A stretch of DNA of 64,000 nt from Lophius americanus. Taxonomy: Eukaryota; Chordata; Actinopteri; Lophiiformes; Lophiidae. The stretch spans positions 1,017,001 to 1,081,000 of the forward strand of contig JBBDHG010000106.1 in NCBI GenBank assembly GCA_037951165.1. The letters are read 5' to 3'. The notes beneath the pieces were generated by a model that did not search any database, was not told where the DNA came from, and saw nothing but the letters and a program-made list of their open reading frames with translations. The translations under genes and the position numbers were made by a program. Every line of letters begins with the position of its first letter. Position 1 is the first letter of the stretch. Shown here one piece after another: positions 12,727-25,148 of this stretch.

Positions 12727-14880
12727 GTAGGTCCTGCACTCACGCCCACATATAGAACCTGCTGGTAGCTGAGTTACCCATTGGCCACTGAGATTATTAT
12801 ATTAAATTACTTCATTCTCGTGTTTCTCACTTCAACATCTGATGTGATGTATGAAGCCAGCTGTGTTGGCTCCATTACATCAGCAGATATAGAACACATC
12901 AATAACAGAACCCTGCTGCTCTATTCCAGAGCTGGGATGGCAGCTCATGTTGCTAATAACACCAATTGCCGCTGCCTCAGAACCTTCACCCTCTCACTAT
13001 TATTTCTCCAGGATTTTTTTTTTTTTTTTAAACATCTGAAGCAGGACTTTCAAACGGAAATCCCAAAATATGTTTCATTTTGATCTGAATCTGTTTTCCA
13101 TTATTGTCTTATTCCTGCGCAGCCATGGACCATCTTTTAGCGAAATGTATAAAATCAGCCGTGTGTGTTTACGTGAGAAATGTGTCATTCTACCAGCATC
13201 ACATTTAACGGTGTGTCCTGCAGGCATGTTTGGTGAGTTCTCATTTATCCTAACGTGTCTAAAATCATGGGTTTAACCGGGTGCACTGGGTTTTTCTGAG
13301 CTGTCCAGGGTTCTACAGAGCATAATGGGAGTTGCTTTATAATAAATAATAATAAACAACATTTTGTCATAGTAACTGACTGACGATAAACATCCATTAT
13401 TCATCAGATGTCCCTGCTTCTGATTCAAATGAATGGAGGTTGATTGACAGTGTAACCCTGGACATGTAGACAATCAGTGGGCTGATTGACGGACAGCCTT
13501 TCATGCAATGGACATATTTACCATGACCGGAGGTCAGCTTCATTCAGGCCTGAAGGACTTTGTATTCAGGGTCACCAGAACAAGAACGGATGTTCAGGAG
13601 GTGATGGAAGTAAAGTTGATTAAATGCTTTGAAGAGCTCATGTTCAGGATTGACTTGTACTCTGTTTGTTCAAAAAGAAGCCCGTGTTTACATGAGCTCA
13701 TAATACCAAATGTTGGTGTGTGTTCTCATCAGGGTACTCTTATTTTTATCAATAGAGACGAGTGAATGAAGGAGAGATAGAAGTTTACTACAAAAGGTGA
13801 TCTGTGATAATTAATCCCTCAGAAAGACTTTGGGGCTTAAACTCCTCAGGTTGATTGTTGTTGAAGAATATTTCCCCGAGCTGAAGCACAGTGCACTGGT
13901 GGTGGAGGCTTATGACCCTGCTGAGGCTAATATAATAAGAAGTTGGGGAATCTGTCAGGAGTGTGGGGGTGATGGGGGGTGGAGGGCATGTATAACAGCA
14001 GCATCAATGAACTGGAGGCACAGAGAGAGAATCAAATTTAAAGAGACGGCAGCAAGAAGATATGCTAATGAGGAAGGTTCCTCTCTGGATAGATGAGAGC
14101 AGCTTTTCTCAAATAACATCCACAGACAACAACAGCAACAATTTATGACTGGACATGTGGCCAATGTGTCACATCTTTAAGCGTTTCTATATATACTCTA
14201 TATATACTATATACTTGTGGGGTTACTCCCACAAAACCAGGGCAGCAGGGAGTTTGAGTGAAGGGCTTGTCCTGGAGGTGGTCTCCAGCCTTATAGTGAG
14301 AGGTCAAATGTAATTGTTATTTAACGGTGGCCTACAAGGGCAAACGCAGGGCAACTGACAACACACGGGCAGTAAATAAAGTAAACAACTTCATCACTTT
14401 GACAACACGCACACACACGACACCACGCCTTAAGAAAAAAGAAAACGGAAGTGTTTACGGAGGACACTTAAAAGTTATGCATCCCCGGAAACGCTTTTCA
14501 GTAACTCATTCAGTGAATAAAACAGATAGTACACAAACATTTAATGATCTTTGTTAGCTTCGCTTAACTTCCAGGTTGTGTGGTCATGTGACTTTGAATA
14601 GAACATAATAAATGAGCCTGACATCTTCAGTACCCAAAGCTGCAGGTGTCTAGAAGACTCTTGACCTGCTATTTTATTTTAGCTTCAGGTACTGTTGATG
14701 AATGCTCTGTTGTGGGACACTTTCACCACATGATCCCCAAGTGAAGCCAAGCTCGCAAAGCAAGTGAAAATACAAGGAAATGTTTGTGTAGTGTATTTGT
14801 CCTTCTTTACGTGTTGTATTGTGGCTTTTGAAGCGTTCCCGTGTCAAAGTGATGAAGATGTTTTTTTGTATGCCTGTGCG
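12727..14880. other. Intron sequence, nothing recognised
   Basis: About 2.1 kb without a recognisable exon. Features are limited to a T-run at 13015-13029 and scattered AT-rich sequence. Several short open frames were inspected and none resembles a known product. Confidence 0.5.
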
Positions 14881-15033
14881 TTAGGGTTAGGTTTAGGGTT
14901 AGGGTTAGGGTTAGGTTTGAATGAAGGTTATCACGACGAATCCCCCCGCCTGGTCCGACGACCCAGCAGTTGAATGGGGAAGGGTTAGGGTTAGGGTTAG
15001 GTTTATGTTTAGGGTTAGGGTTAGGCTTAGGTT
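14881..15033. repeat. Two short interstitial telomere-like TTAGGG blocks
   Basis: Degenerate TTAGGG runs at about 14881-14916 and 14982-15033, with TTTAGGG and TTAGGC variants, are separated by about 65 bp of unrelated sequence. They lie inside an intron, so they are interstitial copies and not a chromosome end. Confidence 0.85.
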
Positions 15034-15965
15034 AAGTTGCAGTGGGTTTGCCCCTGTCGGCCACTGTAGTTGTTTTGTTGTTGATCATAGTTCCTCCTCC
15101 TCTTTTAAGACTTTCCTCTTTCTCTTTTGTAAATATTCTTCCATTTATCAGACATAAAACCACGTTTTTCACATTTTTGCCCGGTACTTCTACCACTGGA
15201 CAAACCCTTACAACTACTGTCTGTATTTTCTACTGCCTTTATACATTTCTGTTTCATTGTGTTACTTTTTCACAGCGGGTTACCTTACCGCCCTACTGCT
15301 TCACATTCTTCCACACTTACACATGTTGTACGTTTCATCGGAGGAATGGTTTCATGGAAGAACAACAAGAATAAACGTCTGTAAAGTAAAACCACAATGT
15401 CTCCTGGACTGGAACGCTTCTGCTGACTCTTGAACATTGGTTTAATATTCATGCAGCTCAGGATTGGTGTTTGGTAGCAGTGAATCTGAAATATATGCTA
15501 GACGGTTTTAAAAATTCAGACTATCCTGAATGCCGTGTGGAGACAATCATCAGCAGGTACCCAGGTTCTCTCCCCGGCAGCATGTCTCTGACCTCTGGCC
15601 CTCCAGAATCACCTGTCGTTTTGTCAGGTGGATGATCGTAAATGTTGCTGTTCTGAGATTCTGCTGATGGTCAAAGATCTTGATCAGAGAATGAAGCCAG
15701 AACATCTTTAAACAGCTGAAAGTACAAATACATGAATATCATTAAACATGAACCTTCATTCAACTCAGTAGAAACAGGAGGGGAGGTCTTGGTCTATGGA
15801 CTGGTCCTGTCCTCCAGGTGGTTCAGTACTTTCTCACCTGGAACAGAACTGTACGTGATGTCTGGGGATGGTTCCTGTATTTCTACACTCAGAAGAGAAA
15901 CACAGATCATAACATTATGACCATCTGCCTAATATCACACAGGTCCTCCAACACAGTAGTTCTCC
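15034..15965. other. Intron sequence, nothing recognised
   Basis: No exon or repeat family identified. Confidence 0.5.
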
Positions 15966-16281
15966 GACCCGTGGGGGTCTGGACTCCAGCAGACCCGTGG
16001 GGGTCTGGACTCCAGCAGACCCGTGGGGGTCTGGACTCCAGCAGACCCGTGGAGGTCTGGACTCCAGCAGACCCGTGGAGGTCTGGACTCCTGCAGACCC
16101 TGGAGGTCTGGACTCCAGCAGACCCGTGGAGGTCTGGACTCCTGCAGACCCGTGGGGGTCTGGACTCCAGCAGACCCGTGGGGGTCTGGACTCCTGCAGA
16201 CCCTGGAGGTCTGGACTCCAGCAGACCCTGGAGGTCTGGACTCCTGCAGACCCTGGAGGTCTGGACTCCAGCAGACCCAGG
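15966..16281. repeat. 26-bp minisatellite (about 12 copies)
   Basis: Units resemble GGTCTGGACTCCAGCAGACC plus a variable GTGGGG or GTGGA spacer. The inner part (GGTCTGGACTCC against CAGACC) is partly self-complementary, so single units could form small hairpins. Confidence 0.95.
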
Positions 16282-16639
16282 GCTCAGGACTAATGTGGTG
16301 CTGTCCTCCTGGGGACAATCAGACATGAGTTGGGGACGGTCAGGGATGTTCCCCCGGTTTAAATATGTTTATATCTTGTGTTTTCATGAAGATCCTTACC
16401 GTCTAAATACAAAAGGACCTATGAGCGACGAGGGTGGCTAACATCAACCTCTGCACAAATAGGCTGCAGGAGAGCTAGTCAGTGGCGAGCTGTTAAGCTA
16501 GCTGTTTGTAAACGCTGGCCAACACTGTTTGAAGAAGCCAAGCGCTGACAGCTAATTGAGCTAATGTAAGCTAACTAACTCATAGTAATGATCTCTCCTT
16601 CATCTATCACATATTATTGGGTACATGCATACAGGACAA

Positions 16640-16770
16640 CGCTGAGCTGACATCTCAGGGTCTCGCTCAAAGACCCTCAGCATGTTGTACGGGGGCTGGG
16701 TTCAAACCTGGTCTCCCAGTTCAGGGGCGACGGCTCTTACCCATCAGCTGAAGCTGCCCATAACTATCCA
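16640..16770 (-). mobile_element. Probable tRNA-derived SINE fragment, antisense
   Basis: On the minus strand it has an A-box-like AGCTGATGGGTAAGAGCCG and a B-box-like GGTTTGAACCC, spaced as in tRNA-like heads. The body is short and the family was not identified. Confidence 0.5.
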
Positions 16771-17172
16771 TGAAACGGACTGCGGGTCATTTCTGAACAT
16801 CGTAAAGGCGAATCCACTTAAGCTGCTAGTTTCTGCCACAAGCTCCTTTTATCACATCTGACAACATTATGAAAAAAGCTGCCAGTCAGACATTTTCATG
16901 AATGAATAAACTCATTTCACACAGAAACAGCAGCTCTCCAAATCCACCACACTTCATTTACCTTTACACACACGATATATTTATAAAACACACTTCATTA
17001 AAGCTCCTCAAAGAACAAAGTTAAACTCAGCAGCATCTTTTTACAGCAATAACTAACGGATTTGGTTGAAATAAAGAACTGCAACTATTTTCTGGATTAA
17101 TTGTTGATCGAACTATAATTAAGAGAATATATGTTTATGTTTACATCTTTTACTCTGGTAAACATCATGAGT

Positions 17173-17226
17173 AATGAATGAATGAATGAATGAATGAATG
17201 AATGGATGAATGAATGAATGAATGAA
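17173..17226. repeat. GAAT tetranucleotide microsatellite
   Basis: About thirteen copies of GAAT with one GGAT variant. Confidence 0.95.
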
Positions 17227-17907
17227 GTCTTTTGATCAAATGAATTATATCTTATTTCTTATATCTTATTACAGAAACAAAGAGGCTCTGTCTTGTATTA
17301 CTGTTTTTATATTTGTAGTGACACTAACAACAACAACTGTAGATGATAATGAAGTAACAAAACAACAACTTGATTTAAGGATATTTACATTGACTTCAGG
17401 ACGGATAAGAGTTTTTGTGACGCCCTGAGACCTCTGAAGGTGGGTTAAGGTACCTGGTACCAAGACTTTAGCAGCAGATCCTTTAAGTGCTGGACGTTGT
17501 GAGGTGGAGTCTCTATGAATGGGACTTGTTGTTCCAGAACTGCATGAGGCCGGTAGATTTAAGATTAACACTAAACCCAGACGCTCTTAAAATCAATTGA
17601 ACCCTCTTATGAGACGAGTCATCTGCTCCTCCTCTCTCCTCTAATATTCTCCTACATCTGTGAGGAGGACTACATTTCATGGCTGCTCCCAGGAGGATTA
17701 ATGGCTGCTGTTGGTGTCTGAAGGCACTTTCCAGGGTAATAATTCTGATCCAATTACTTGAGACCACTCAGAGGAGCGGTTCACGGATCAGGGACGCCTC
17801 ATCAGGAGAATCAGGCTATCGATCCAAAACCAGAATATTTCTCCCTGACGCTGTTTCTCCTTGTTGTCAATGTGTGATTTAAGCTGGAGCATTCTGGTTC
17901 TCCTCTG
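17227..17907. other. Intron sequence, nothing recognised
   Basis: No exon or repeat family identified between the GAAT run and the 31-bp array. Confidence 0.5.
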
Positions 17908-18251
17908 TGGACCAGAGGAGGACTCAGGAGGTGATCATTGGGTCAGAGGAGGACTCAGGAGGTGATTGTTGGGTCAGAGGAGGACTCAGGAGGTGATCGT
18001 TGGGTCAGAGGAGGACTCAGGAGGTGATTGTTGGGTCAGAGGAGGACTCAGCAGGTGATCGTTGGGTTAGAGGAGGACTCAGGAGGTGATCGTTGGGTCA
18101 GAGGAGGACTCAGGAGGTGATTGTTGGTTCAGAGGAGGACTCAGGAGGTGATCGTTGGGTCAGAGGAGGACTCAGGAGGTGATTGTTGGGTCAGAGGAGG
18201 ACTAAGAAGTTGATTGCTGGGTGGGAGTAGGACTAAGGAGGTGATTGCTGG
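17908..18251. repeat. 31-bp minisatellite (about 11 copies)
   Basis: Units contain GGGTCAGAGGAGGACTCAGG followed by AGGTGATTGTT or AGGTGATCGTT. The last copies are degenerate. Confidence 0.95.
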
Positions 18252-18607
18252 GTGGTAATAAAAGTATGTAGTTCCACAGATGGCCTCAGATGTTGATGTT
18301 AACGGTTGCTCTGGCTCTGTGATGTTGTTGGACAGTCGTCACTGACATTAGTTCTGTTCATTAGTGTGGGGCTTGTACTATTGTCCAGATGGTTCTGAGG
18401 ACTAACTGCTATGAATCCTTAGGGTTAGGATTGTCTGCTCAGTAAAGGTTTACCCACTGACAAGGATGCTAATTAGCTGCAGCTAGATGTTCTTTATACG
18501 GAGCATCGCTTTAATTTGCCTACACATCTCGTCCCTGTCAAATACACTAATTAAAAAACCTGTTTTCCAATCATCAAACCTAATTGTTGCCTTTGTCTTC
18601 CTCCAAG

Positions 18608-18636
18608 GATCCTCTTCTGGACCGACTGGGACTCGG
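18608..18636 (+). CDS. lrp1b: lrp1b candidate 29-nt microexon: start of a propeller blade
   Basis: The 29 nucleotides read, in the phase left by the exon ending at 12726, G-ILFWTDWDS. This is exactly the blade start expected next (ILFWTDWD in the family). The acceptor is a pyrimidine-rich TCTTCCTCCAAG ending at 18607 and the donor is G/GTAAAA at 18637. The continuation of the blade (the part from PRIE to the WTDAR strand) was not found before the next exon at 19324, and joining directly would shift the frame. It is therefore either a true microexon followed by a missing exon, or a remnant of a longer exon. Confidence 0.7.
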
Positions 18637-19323
18637 GTAAAATTAACAGAAATATATCACAAAGATAAAAGCAAGTCATTTCTGTTAAAGTATTATTCTG
18701 TCTACATGACAGATTTGGATGGTAGTAAAACTTCAACTATTTGAAAGAGCCTATCGTGATTTATACAGAAATAAGATTCTAAAGATTTGCTATATATATG
18801 TGATATAATGTGGATTTCTAATTTTAAAAAGTCTGAATTTATTATAAAAGATTGTAATCTTACGTAATTAACTATGTAACCGTAAACAGGTTGACATCAT
18901 TTCTGTTTTTTAGGTAATTTACCGTAATGTCTTGTACATGTTCACCACATTTTTATGGGAACATTCTAGCAACTTCTGGTATTTTATGATAAATTCTACA
19001 GGTATTCTTTTTACAGTGTATTCCAACAGTGCTGTCATGTAGAATGGAGATGTTTCCACACCTCTTCTAGTTCTTCATGCATGCGTGACTTCACACACGC
19101 TAAAAGTCCGTGTTCCTGGTTCCCTGCTGAAACATGAAACTCCTCCTCCCACAGCAGGGCATTACATCATAGACGAGGTTTGATGTTTGGAGATCTTTGT
19201 ACTGTGGTCAGATCAACAGTTGAACGGTTCCGTGAGAGGACTGCTGGGTTCTGCTCGGATCTGCTGCTGCTCTTCCTCTTCACTGCATCTGAAGAGGAGT
19301 TTGTGTTGGTCTCTCTTCCGCAG
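18637..19323. other. Intron without the expected blade exon
   Basis: The exon that should link the 29-nt segment to the exon at 19324 (roughly PRIE to WTDAR) was searched for on the + strand and not found. The sequence is mostly AT-rich. Confidence 0.55.
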
Positions 19324-19568
19324 CTCTGATGCCATCTTCTCGGCGCTCTATGATGGAAGTGGGCTCATTGAGATCCTCAGGGGTCACGAGTACCTGTCCC
19401 ACCCCTTTGCCGTGTCTCTCTTCGGAGGAGACGTCTACTGGACCGACTGGAGGACAAACACTTTAGCCAGGGCCAATAAATGGACCGGCCAGAATGTCAC
19501 GGTCATCCAGAAGACGAGCGCTCAGCCGTTCGACCTGCAGATCTTCCACCCCAGCAGGCAGCCGCAAG
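19324..19568 (+). CDS. lrp1b: lrp1b exon: propeller blades 4-6
   Basis: The exon encodes [49 protein letters not shown], then [20 protein letters not shown]. This closes the propeller. The [11 protein letters not shown] segment is a good discriminator in favour of LRP1B over LRP1. The acceptor is CTCTCTTCCGCAG ending at 19323, phase 2, and the donor is AAG/GTCAGA at 19569, phase 1. The upstream partner exon is missing, because the exon ending at 18636 has an incompatible phase. The frame is open throughout. Confidence 0.95.
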
Positions 19569-19920
19569 GTCAGAAAGACTTCTCTCGCTTTTTCTGGTTC
19601 TGGAGCTTTTTGCCGCCTCACTGTGGAACCGGGCTCATGCATGATTAACCAGTTTTACTTTCCTGGGATATTTGCAGCAGTCACGTATTCCAGACCATAA
19701 ATGTCATTTAAAATGTCAGGAAGTTATAATGACTGCGTTAAAAAGCAGAGAGGAACATATTTATAAACGTAGAAACCTGAAATTATGGACTGTGTCACAG
19801 GTCAGAACCAACCGGCCCACACACTAAAAAAAACATCACTTGCAAAATAAGTCAAGAAAAAATGAATGCTTCATATTTTCCGAAACGCGCTCCTTGTCCG
19901 CAGGTGGGATAGTGCTCACC

Positions 19921-20394
19921 TGTGTGTGTGTGTGTGTGCGCGCGTGTGTTTGTGTATGTGTGTATGTGTGTATGTTTGTGTGTGTGTGTGTGTGTGTTTG
20001 TATGTTTGTATGTATGCATGTTTGTGTGTGTGTGTATGTTTGTATGTGTGTATGTTTGTGTGTGTGTTTGTATGTGTGTGTGTGCGCGCGTGTGTTTGTG
20101 TATGTGTGTATGTTTGTGTGTGTGTGTGTGTGTTTGTATGTATGTATGTTTGTGTGTGTGTGTATGTTTGTATGTGTGTATGTTCGTGTGTGTGTGTATG
20201 TTTGTGTATGTGTGTATGTTTGTGTATGTGTGTATGTGTGTATGTTTGTGTGTGTGTGTGTGTGTTTGTATGTTTGTATGTATGTATGTTTGTGTGTGTG
20301 TGTGTATGTTTGTATGTGTGTATGTTTGTGTGTGTGTTTGTATGTGTGTATGTATGTATGTTTGTGTGTGTGTGTGTATGTCTGTGTGCGCGCA
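19921..20394. repeat. TG/TATG-rich microsatellite (about 470 bp)
   Basis: Alternating runs of TG, TATG and TTTG with CGCGCG interruptions. Alternating purine-pyrimidine composition favours Z-DNA. All open frames through it are artefacts of composition. Confidence 0.95.
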
Positions 20395-20535
20395 TCGGGT
20401 GGGAACTCCGACGTGGGTGATACAGAGAGCATTGAAGAATTGTAAACACACGACCATATAGAGACAGAAATGACACGACGTCTTGTAAATAAGATAAATA
20501 AAACCAGGCCATTTGGGGGAACACTGCTGTTTCTA

Positions 20536-20567
<32 letters not shown>

Positions 20568-23500
20568 CAGCACCAATTCACAACAACAGTTGTCTGAAGG
20601 TGTTTTCCAGAAAGATCAGGTCTAGAACAAACTCTTTATATAATTATCTACAGACACAACGAATTCATCCTTGAGCAGCACTTGGAGACAATGGCGAGAA
20701 AAAAATGTCTTTTAACGCCAGAAACCTGGAGCAGATCCAAGACTCAGGGGGGACGGCCTACTGCCATGACCGGTGGGGTTTAAATTCGAGAGAGAGAGAA
20801 AGAGAGAGACACAGGTGAGGAAAGATACAGACGGGGGAAAAGCAGCAAAGATATCAGCTATAATCCACTTTCTCCAACATCTCTATGGTCGATAATAACA
20901 TTAATATTAATGTAACATATAGTGATAGTTTATGGGGAAATACTATATAATAATAATAATAATGATAACAACAATAATCATCATCATGAACATCTTGTGA
21001 TCAGTGGACATCCAGCAGGTCCACATCAGCAGAACCATCACCAACCATGTGACCTTACAGGGCGAGAAAACACAAAGACTCCAGGGAAGAAGTCAAATTA
21101 GTAACATGCATTAATCCAGTAACATGCATTAATCCAGTAACATGTATTAATCCAGTAACATGTATTAATCCAGTAACATGCATTTATCCAGTAACATGTA
21201 TTAATCCACTAACATATATTAATCCAGTAACATGTATTAATCCAGTAACATGCATTAATCCAGTAACATGTATTAATCCAGTAACATGCATTAATACAGT
21301 AACATGTATTAATCCAGTAACATGCATTAATCCACTAACATATATTAATCCAGTAACATATATTAATCCAGTAACATGCATTAATCCACTAACATGTATT
21401 AATCCAGTAACATGGATTAATCCAGTAACATACATTAATCCAGTAACATGCATTAATCCAGTAACATGCATTAATCCAGTAACAGGCATTAATCCGGTAA
21501 CATGTATTAATCCAGTAACAGGCATTAATCCGGTAACATGTATTAATCCAGTAACATGTATTAATCCGGTAACATGCATTAATCCAGTAACATGCATTAA
21601 TCCAGTAACATGCATTAATCCAGTAACATGCATTAATCCGGTAACATGTATTAATCCAGTAACATGCATTATTCCGGTAACATGCATTAATCCAGTAACA
21701 GGCATTAATCCAGTAACATGCATTAATCCAGTAACATGCATTAATCCAGTAACATGCATTAATCCAGTAACAGGCATTAATCCAGTAACATGTATTAATC
21801 CAGTAACATGCATTAATCCAGTAACATGCATTAATCCAGTAACATGCATTAATCCAGTAACATGTATTAATCCAGTAACATGTATTAATCCAGTAACATG
21901 CATTAATCCAGTAACATGCATTAATCCAGTAACATGCATTAATCCAGTAACAGGCATTAATCCAGTAACATACATTAATCCAGTAACATGCATTTATCCA
22001 GTAACATGTATTAATCCAGTAGCATGCATTAATCCAGTAACATGCATTAATCCAGTAACATGCATTAATCCAGTAACATGTATTAATCCAGTAACATGTA
22101 TTAATCCAGTAACATGTATTAATCCAGTAACATGCATTAATCCAGTAACATGCATTAATCCAGTAACATGTATTAATCCAGTAACATGTATTAATCCAGT
22201 AACATGTATTAATCCAGTAACATGTATTAATCCAGTAACATGCATTAATCCAGTAACATGTATTAATCCAGTAACATGTATTAATCCAGTAACATGCATT
22301 AATCCAGTAACATGTATTAAAGTGAGTGTTATGTATAAAGAGGGACAGTGAGAGAGGAAGAGAGAAAAGCTCAGTGCATCATGGGAGATCCCCTAGCAGT
22401 CTAAACATATAGCAGCATAGCTAAGAGTTAGCTTATGCCAGCCTTAATTATAAACTTTATCATAAAGGAAAGTTTTAAACCTACTTTTAAATGTAGAGAG
22501 GGTCTCTGCCCCCCCAACCCAGAAAGATGAAAGATGGTTCCACAGGAGAGGAGCCTGATAGCTGAAGGTTCTGACTCCATTCTACTTCTGGAGACTCTTG
22601 GACTACCAGTAACCCTGCATGCTGGGAGCGCAGAGTTCTGATTGGACAGTATGGAACTATGAGCTCCTTCAGATACGTTGGTTCTGACCGTTAAGGGTTT
22701 TGTACGTGAGCAGAAGGATTTTGAATTTGATTCTGGATTTTACCGGGAGCCAATGAAGGGAAGTTAATACATGAGAGATATGTTCTCTTAACCTGGTTCT
22801 GGTTCTGGTCAGCACATGTGCAGCAGTGTTCTGGATCAGCTGGAGGGTCTTCAGAGACTTATTGGGACTACCTGCTAGTAGGACATTACAGTAATCCAGC
22901 CTGGAAGTAACAAATACATGAACCAACTTTTCTGCATCTTTTAGAGACAGAATGTTTCGTATTTTATAAATATTACACAGATGAAAGAAGGCAGTCCTAG
23001 AAATCTGTTTTATGTGGGGGTCAAAGGTCATATCCTGATCAAAGATAACTCCCAGGTCCTCACCGTGGTGCTGGAGGTCAAGGTCATACCATCCAGAGTA
23101 GATATATCATCAGATCAAATGTTTCTAAGGCGTTTGGGTCCCAAGACAATAACTTATGTTTTATCTGAATTTAATAGTAAAAAGTTGCAGGTCATCCAAG
23201 TCTTAATGTCTTTGAGACACGCCTCTAAATTATATAAGTGACTAGATTCACCTGGTTTCATTGCACACTACACTTGTGTGTCATCTGCATAACTGTGAAA
23301 GTTTATGGCGTGTTTCCTGATAATGTTTCCTAAAGGGAGCAAATATAGTGTGAATAATATTGGCCCAAGCTCAGATCCCTGGGGAACTCCGTGGGTAACT
23401 TTACTTTGCATGGAGGATCATTGTTAACAGATACAAACTGAGATCTGACACATAATTATGACTTAAATCAGTTTAATGCAGCGTCTTTGATGCCAATTAG

Positions 23501-23655
23501 GTTTTCAAGTCTTTGTATTAGAATTTGGTGATCAATAGTATCAAATGCAGCACTAAGATCCAACAAGACCAGAACAGGGACCAGAGACCAGAACAGAGAC
23601 CAGATACTAGAACAGAGAATAGTCCCTCATCAGAGATATCGATAAACACTAACGA
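20536..23655 (-). mobile_element. L2-like LINE, antisense, with internal minisatellite
   Basis: On the minus strand the copy reads through reverse-transcriptase motifs. LDLSAAFDTIDH lies at about 23529-23560, [10 protein letters not shown] at about 23364-23390 and YADDT at 23277-23291. The terminal region, with RLDYCNVLLAG and LHWLPVKSRIKFK, lies at 22669-23031. Stops and frameshifts separate these parts, so the copy is inactive. The 3' untranslated part continues to about 20536 and ends in TTGA repeats (plus-strand CAAT repeats), typical of L2/CR1 tails. The 18-bp array sits inside the 3' untranslated part. Confidence 0.82.
21098..22319. repeat. 18-bp minisatellite inside the LINE 3' region (about 68 copies)
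   Basis: Units are CATTAATCCAGTAACATG with T/C and G/A variants. The period is a multiple of three, so one frame (LMHVTG repeated) stays open on the minus strand; it is not a gene. Confidence 0.97.
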
Positions 23656-24428
23656 TAGGAGACAGGTTCTAGTTGGGATGGGGTCTAGGAGACAAGTTCT
23701 AGTTGGGATGGGGTCTAGGAGACAAGTTCTAGTTGGGATGGGGTCTAGGAGACAAGTTCTAGTTTGGATGTGGTCTAGGAGACAGGTTCTAGTTTGGATG
23801 GGGTCTAGGAGACAGGTTCTAGTTGGGATGGGGTCTATGACACAGGTTCTGGGTTGGATGGGGTCTAGGACACAGGTTCTGGGTTGGATGGGGTCTATGA
23901 GACAGGTTCTAGTTGGGATGGGGTCTAGGAGACAGGTGTTTAGTTGGGATTGGGTCTAGGACACAGGTTCTGGGTTGGATGGGGTCTAGGAGACAGGTTC
24001 AAGTTGGGATGGGGTCTAGGACACAGGTTCTGGGTTGGATGGGGTTTGGACACAGGGTCTGGGTTGGATGGGGTCTAGGACACAGGTTCTGGGTTGGATG
24101 GGGTCTAGGAGACAGGTTCAAGTTGGGATGGGGTCTAGGACACAGGTTCTGGGTTGGATGGGGTTTGGACACAGGGTCTGGGTTGGATGGGGCCTAGGAC
24201 ACAGGTTCTGGGTTGGATGGGGTTTGGACACAGGGTCTGGGTTGGATGGGGTCTAGGACACAGGTTCTGGGTTGGATGGGGTCTAGGACACAGGTTCTGG
24301 GTTGGATGGGGTCTAGGACACAGGTTCTGGGTTGGATGGGGTCTAGGACACAGGTTCTGGGTTGGATGGGGTTTGGACACAGGTTCTGGGTTGGATGGGG
24401 CCTAGGACACAGGTTCTGGGTTGGATGA
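23655..24428. repeat. 30-bp minisatellite (about 26 copies)
   Basis: Units contain GGACACAGGTTCTGGGTTGG followed by ATGGGGTCTA. The first copies differ (GAGACAAGTTCTAGTTGGG), showing a shift of variants along the array. It starts directly at the 5' side of the antisense LINE copy. Confidence 0.96.
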
Positions 24429-24529
24429 GTAAATAAGGGACGTTTCTAATACAACAACATGGATTGAGGACTTTTCAGGGATATACCCTGAAAATGGAAT
24501 GATGGGTCTCTGTCTTCTCCTCCTGTCAG

Positions 24530-24661
24530 CCTCTAACCCGTGTGAGGAGAATTATGGACGAGGTCCCTGCTCACACCTGTGTCTGATCAACTACAACCGC
24601 TCCGCCTCCTGCTCCTGTCCACACCTGATGAAGCTCTCAGCCAACAAACAGTCCTGCTTTG
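24530..24661 (+). CDS. lrp1b: lrp1b exon: EGF-like module between propellers
   Basis: Joined to the previous exon (phase 1), it reads [37 protein letters not shown] and a final cysteine. This is the six-cysteine EGF-like module that follows each propeller in the LRP family. The acceptor is TCTCCTCCTGTCAG ending at 24529 and the donor is TTTG/GTGAGC at 24662 (phase 1). Cysteine spacing is intact and there are no stops. The next intron is only about 190 bp. Confidence 0.94.
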
Positions 24662-24851
24662 GTGAGCATCAGCTCTTTTCTCAGGTCTCTCGTGTCATGC
24701 TTCTTCTGCTGCTGTTATCAGACAAACTGTGGAGAACATCTGAGGTCGACCTCTGACCTTCTGATTGTGTCAGCCTCTCACCTGGATCTGACATCAGAGC
24801 TCTGCACAGGTGCTCCTTCTTTAGTCATTGATGCTTTTTTCATCTCGCCAG

Positions 24852-25079
24852 TGTTGAAGAGGTTCCTCCTGTACGTTCGCCGCTCTGAGATCCGCGGTGT
24901 TGACATCGACAACCCTTACATGAACGTGATGACGGCGCTCACTGTGCCAGACATCGATGATGTCACAGCCGTGGACTATGATGCCCAGGAGGAGAGGATC
25001 TACTGGGCCGACATCAAAACCCAAACCATCAAACGGGCTTTCATCAATGGCACCCAGCTGGAGACCATCATCTCTGGAG
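24852..25079 (+). CDS. lrp1b: lrp1b exon: first blades of the second propeller in the window
   Basis: The translation contains [49 protein letters not shown] and [11 protein letters not shown]. The pair [12 protein letters not shown] and [15 protein letters not shown] is LRP1B-like. The acceptor is ATCTCGCCAG ending at 24851, phase 1. The best donor is G/GTGGGT at 25080 (phase 1), but the next exon at 25894 expects phase 2. A weaker donor at 25084 (GTGTAT) would restore the frame while lacking about five residues relative to the family. Alternatively a very short exon is missing within the following 33-bp array. Confidence 0.92.
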
Positions 25080-25148
25080 GTGGGTGTATCCCAAACATCA
25101 TTAAACAATCCGAGGTTAAAGCTGTGTGTGTGACGCACGAAGGTGCAC

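Noticed and set aside
14881..15033. Chromosome end
   Set aside because: The TTAGGG blocks are short and degenerate, and gene exons continue on both sides.
22669..23031. A separate 120-residue minus-strand gene
   Set aside because: Its RLDYCNVLLAG and LHWLPVKSRIKFK motifs are the C-terminal part of a LINE reverse transcriptase, with the YADD and GVPQGS motifs just upstream on the same strand.
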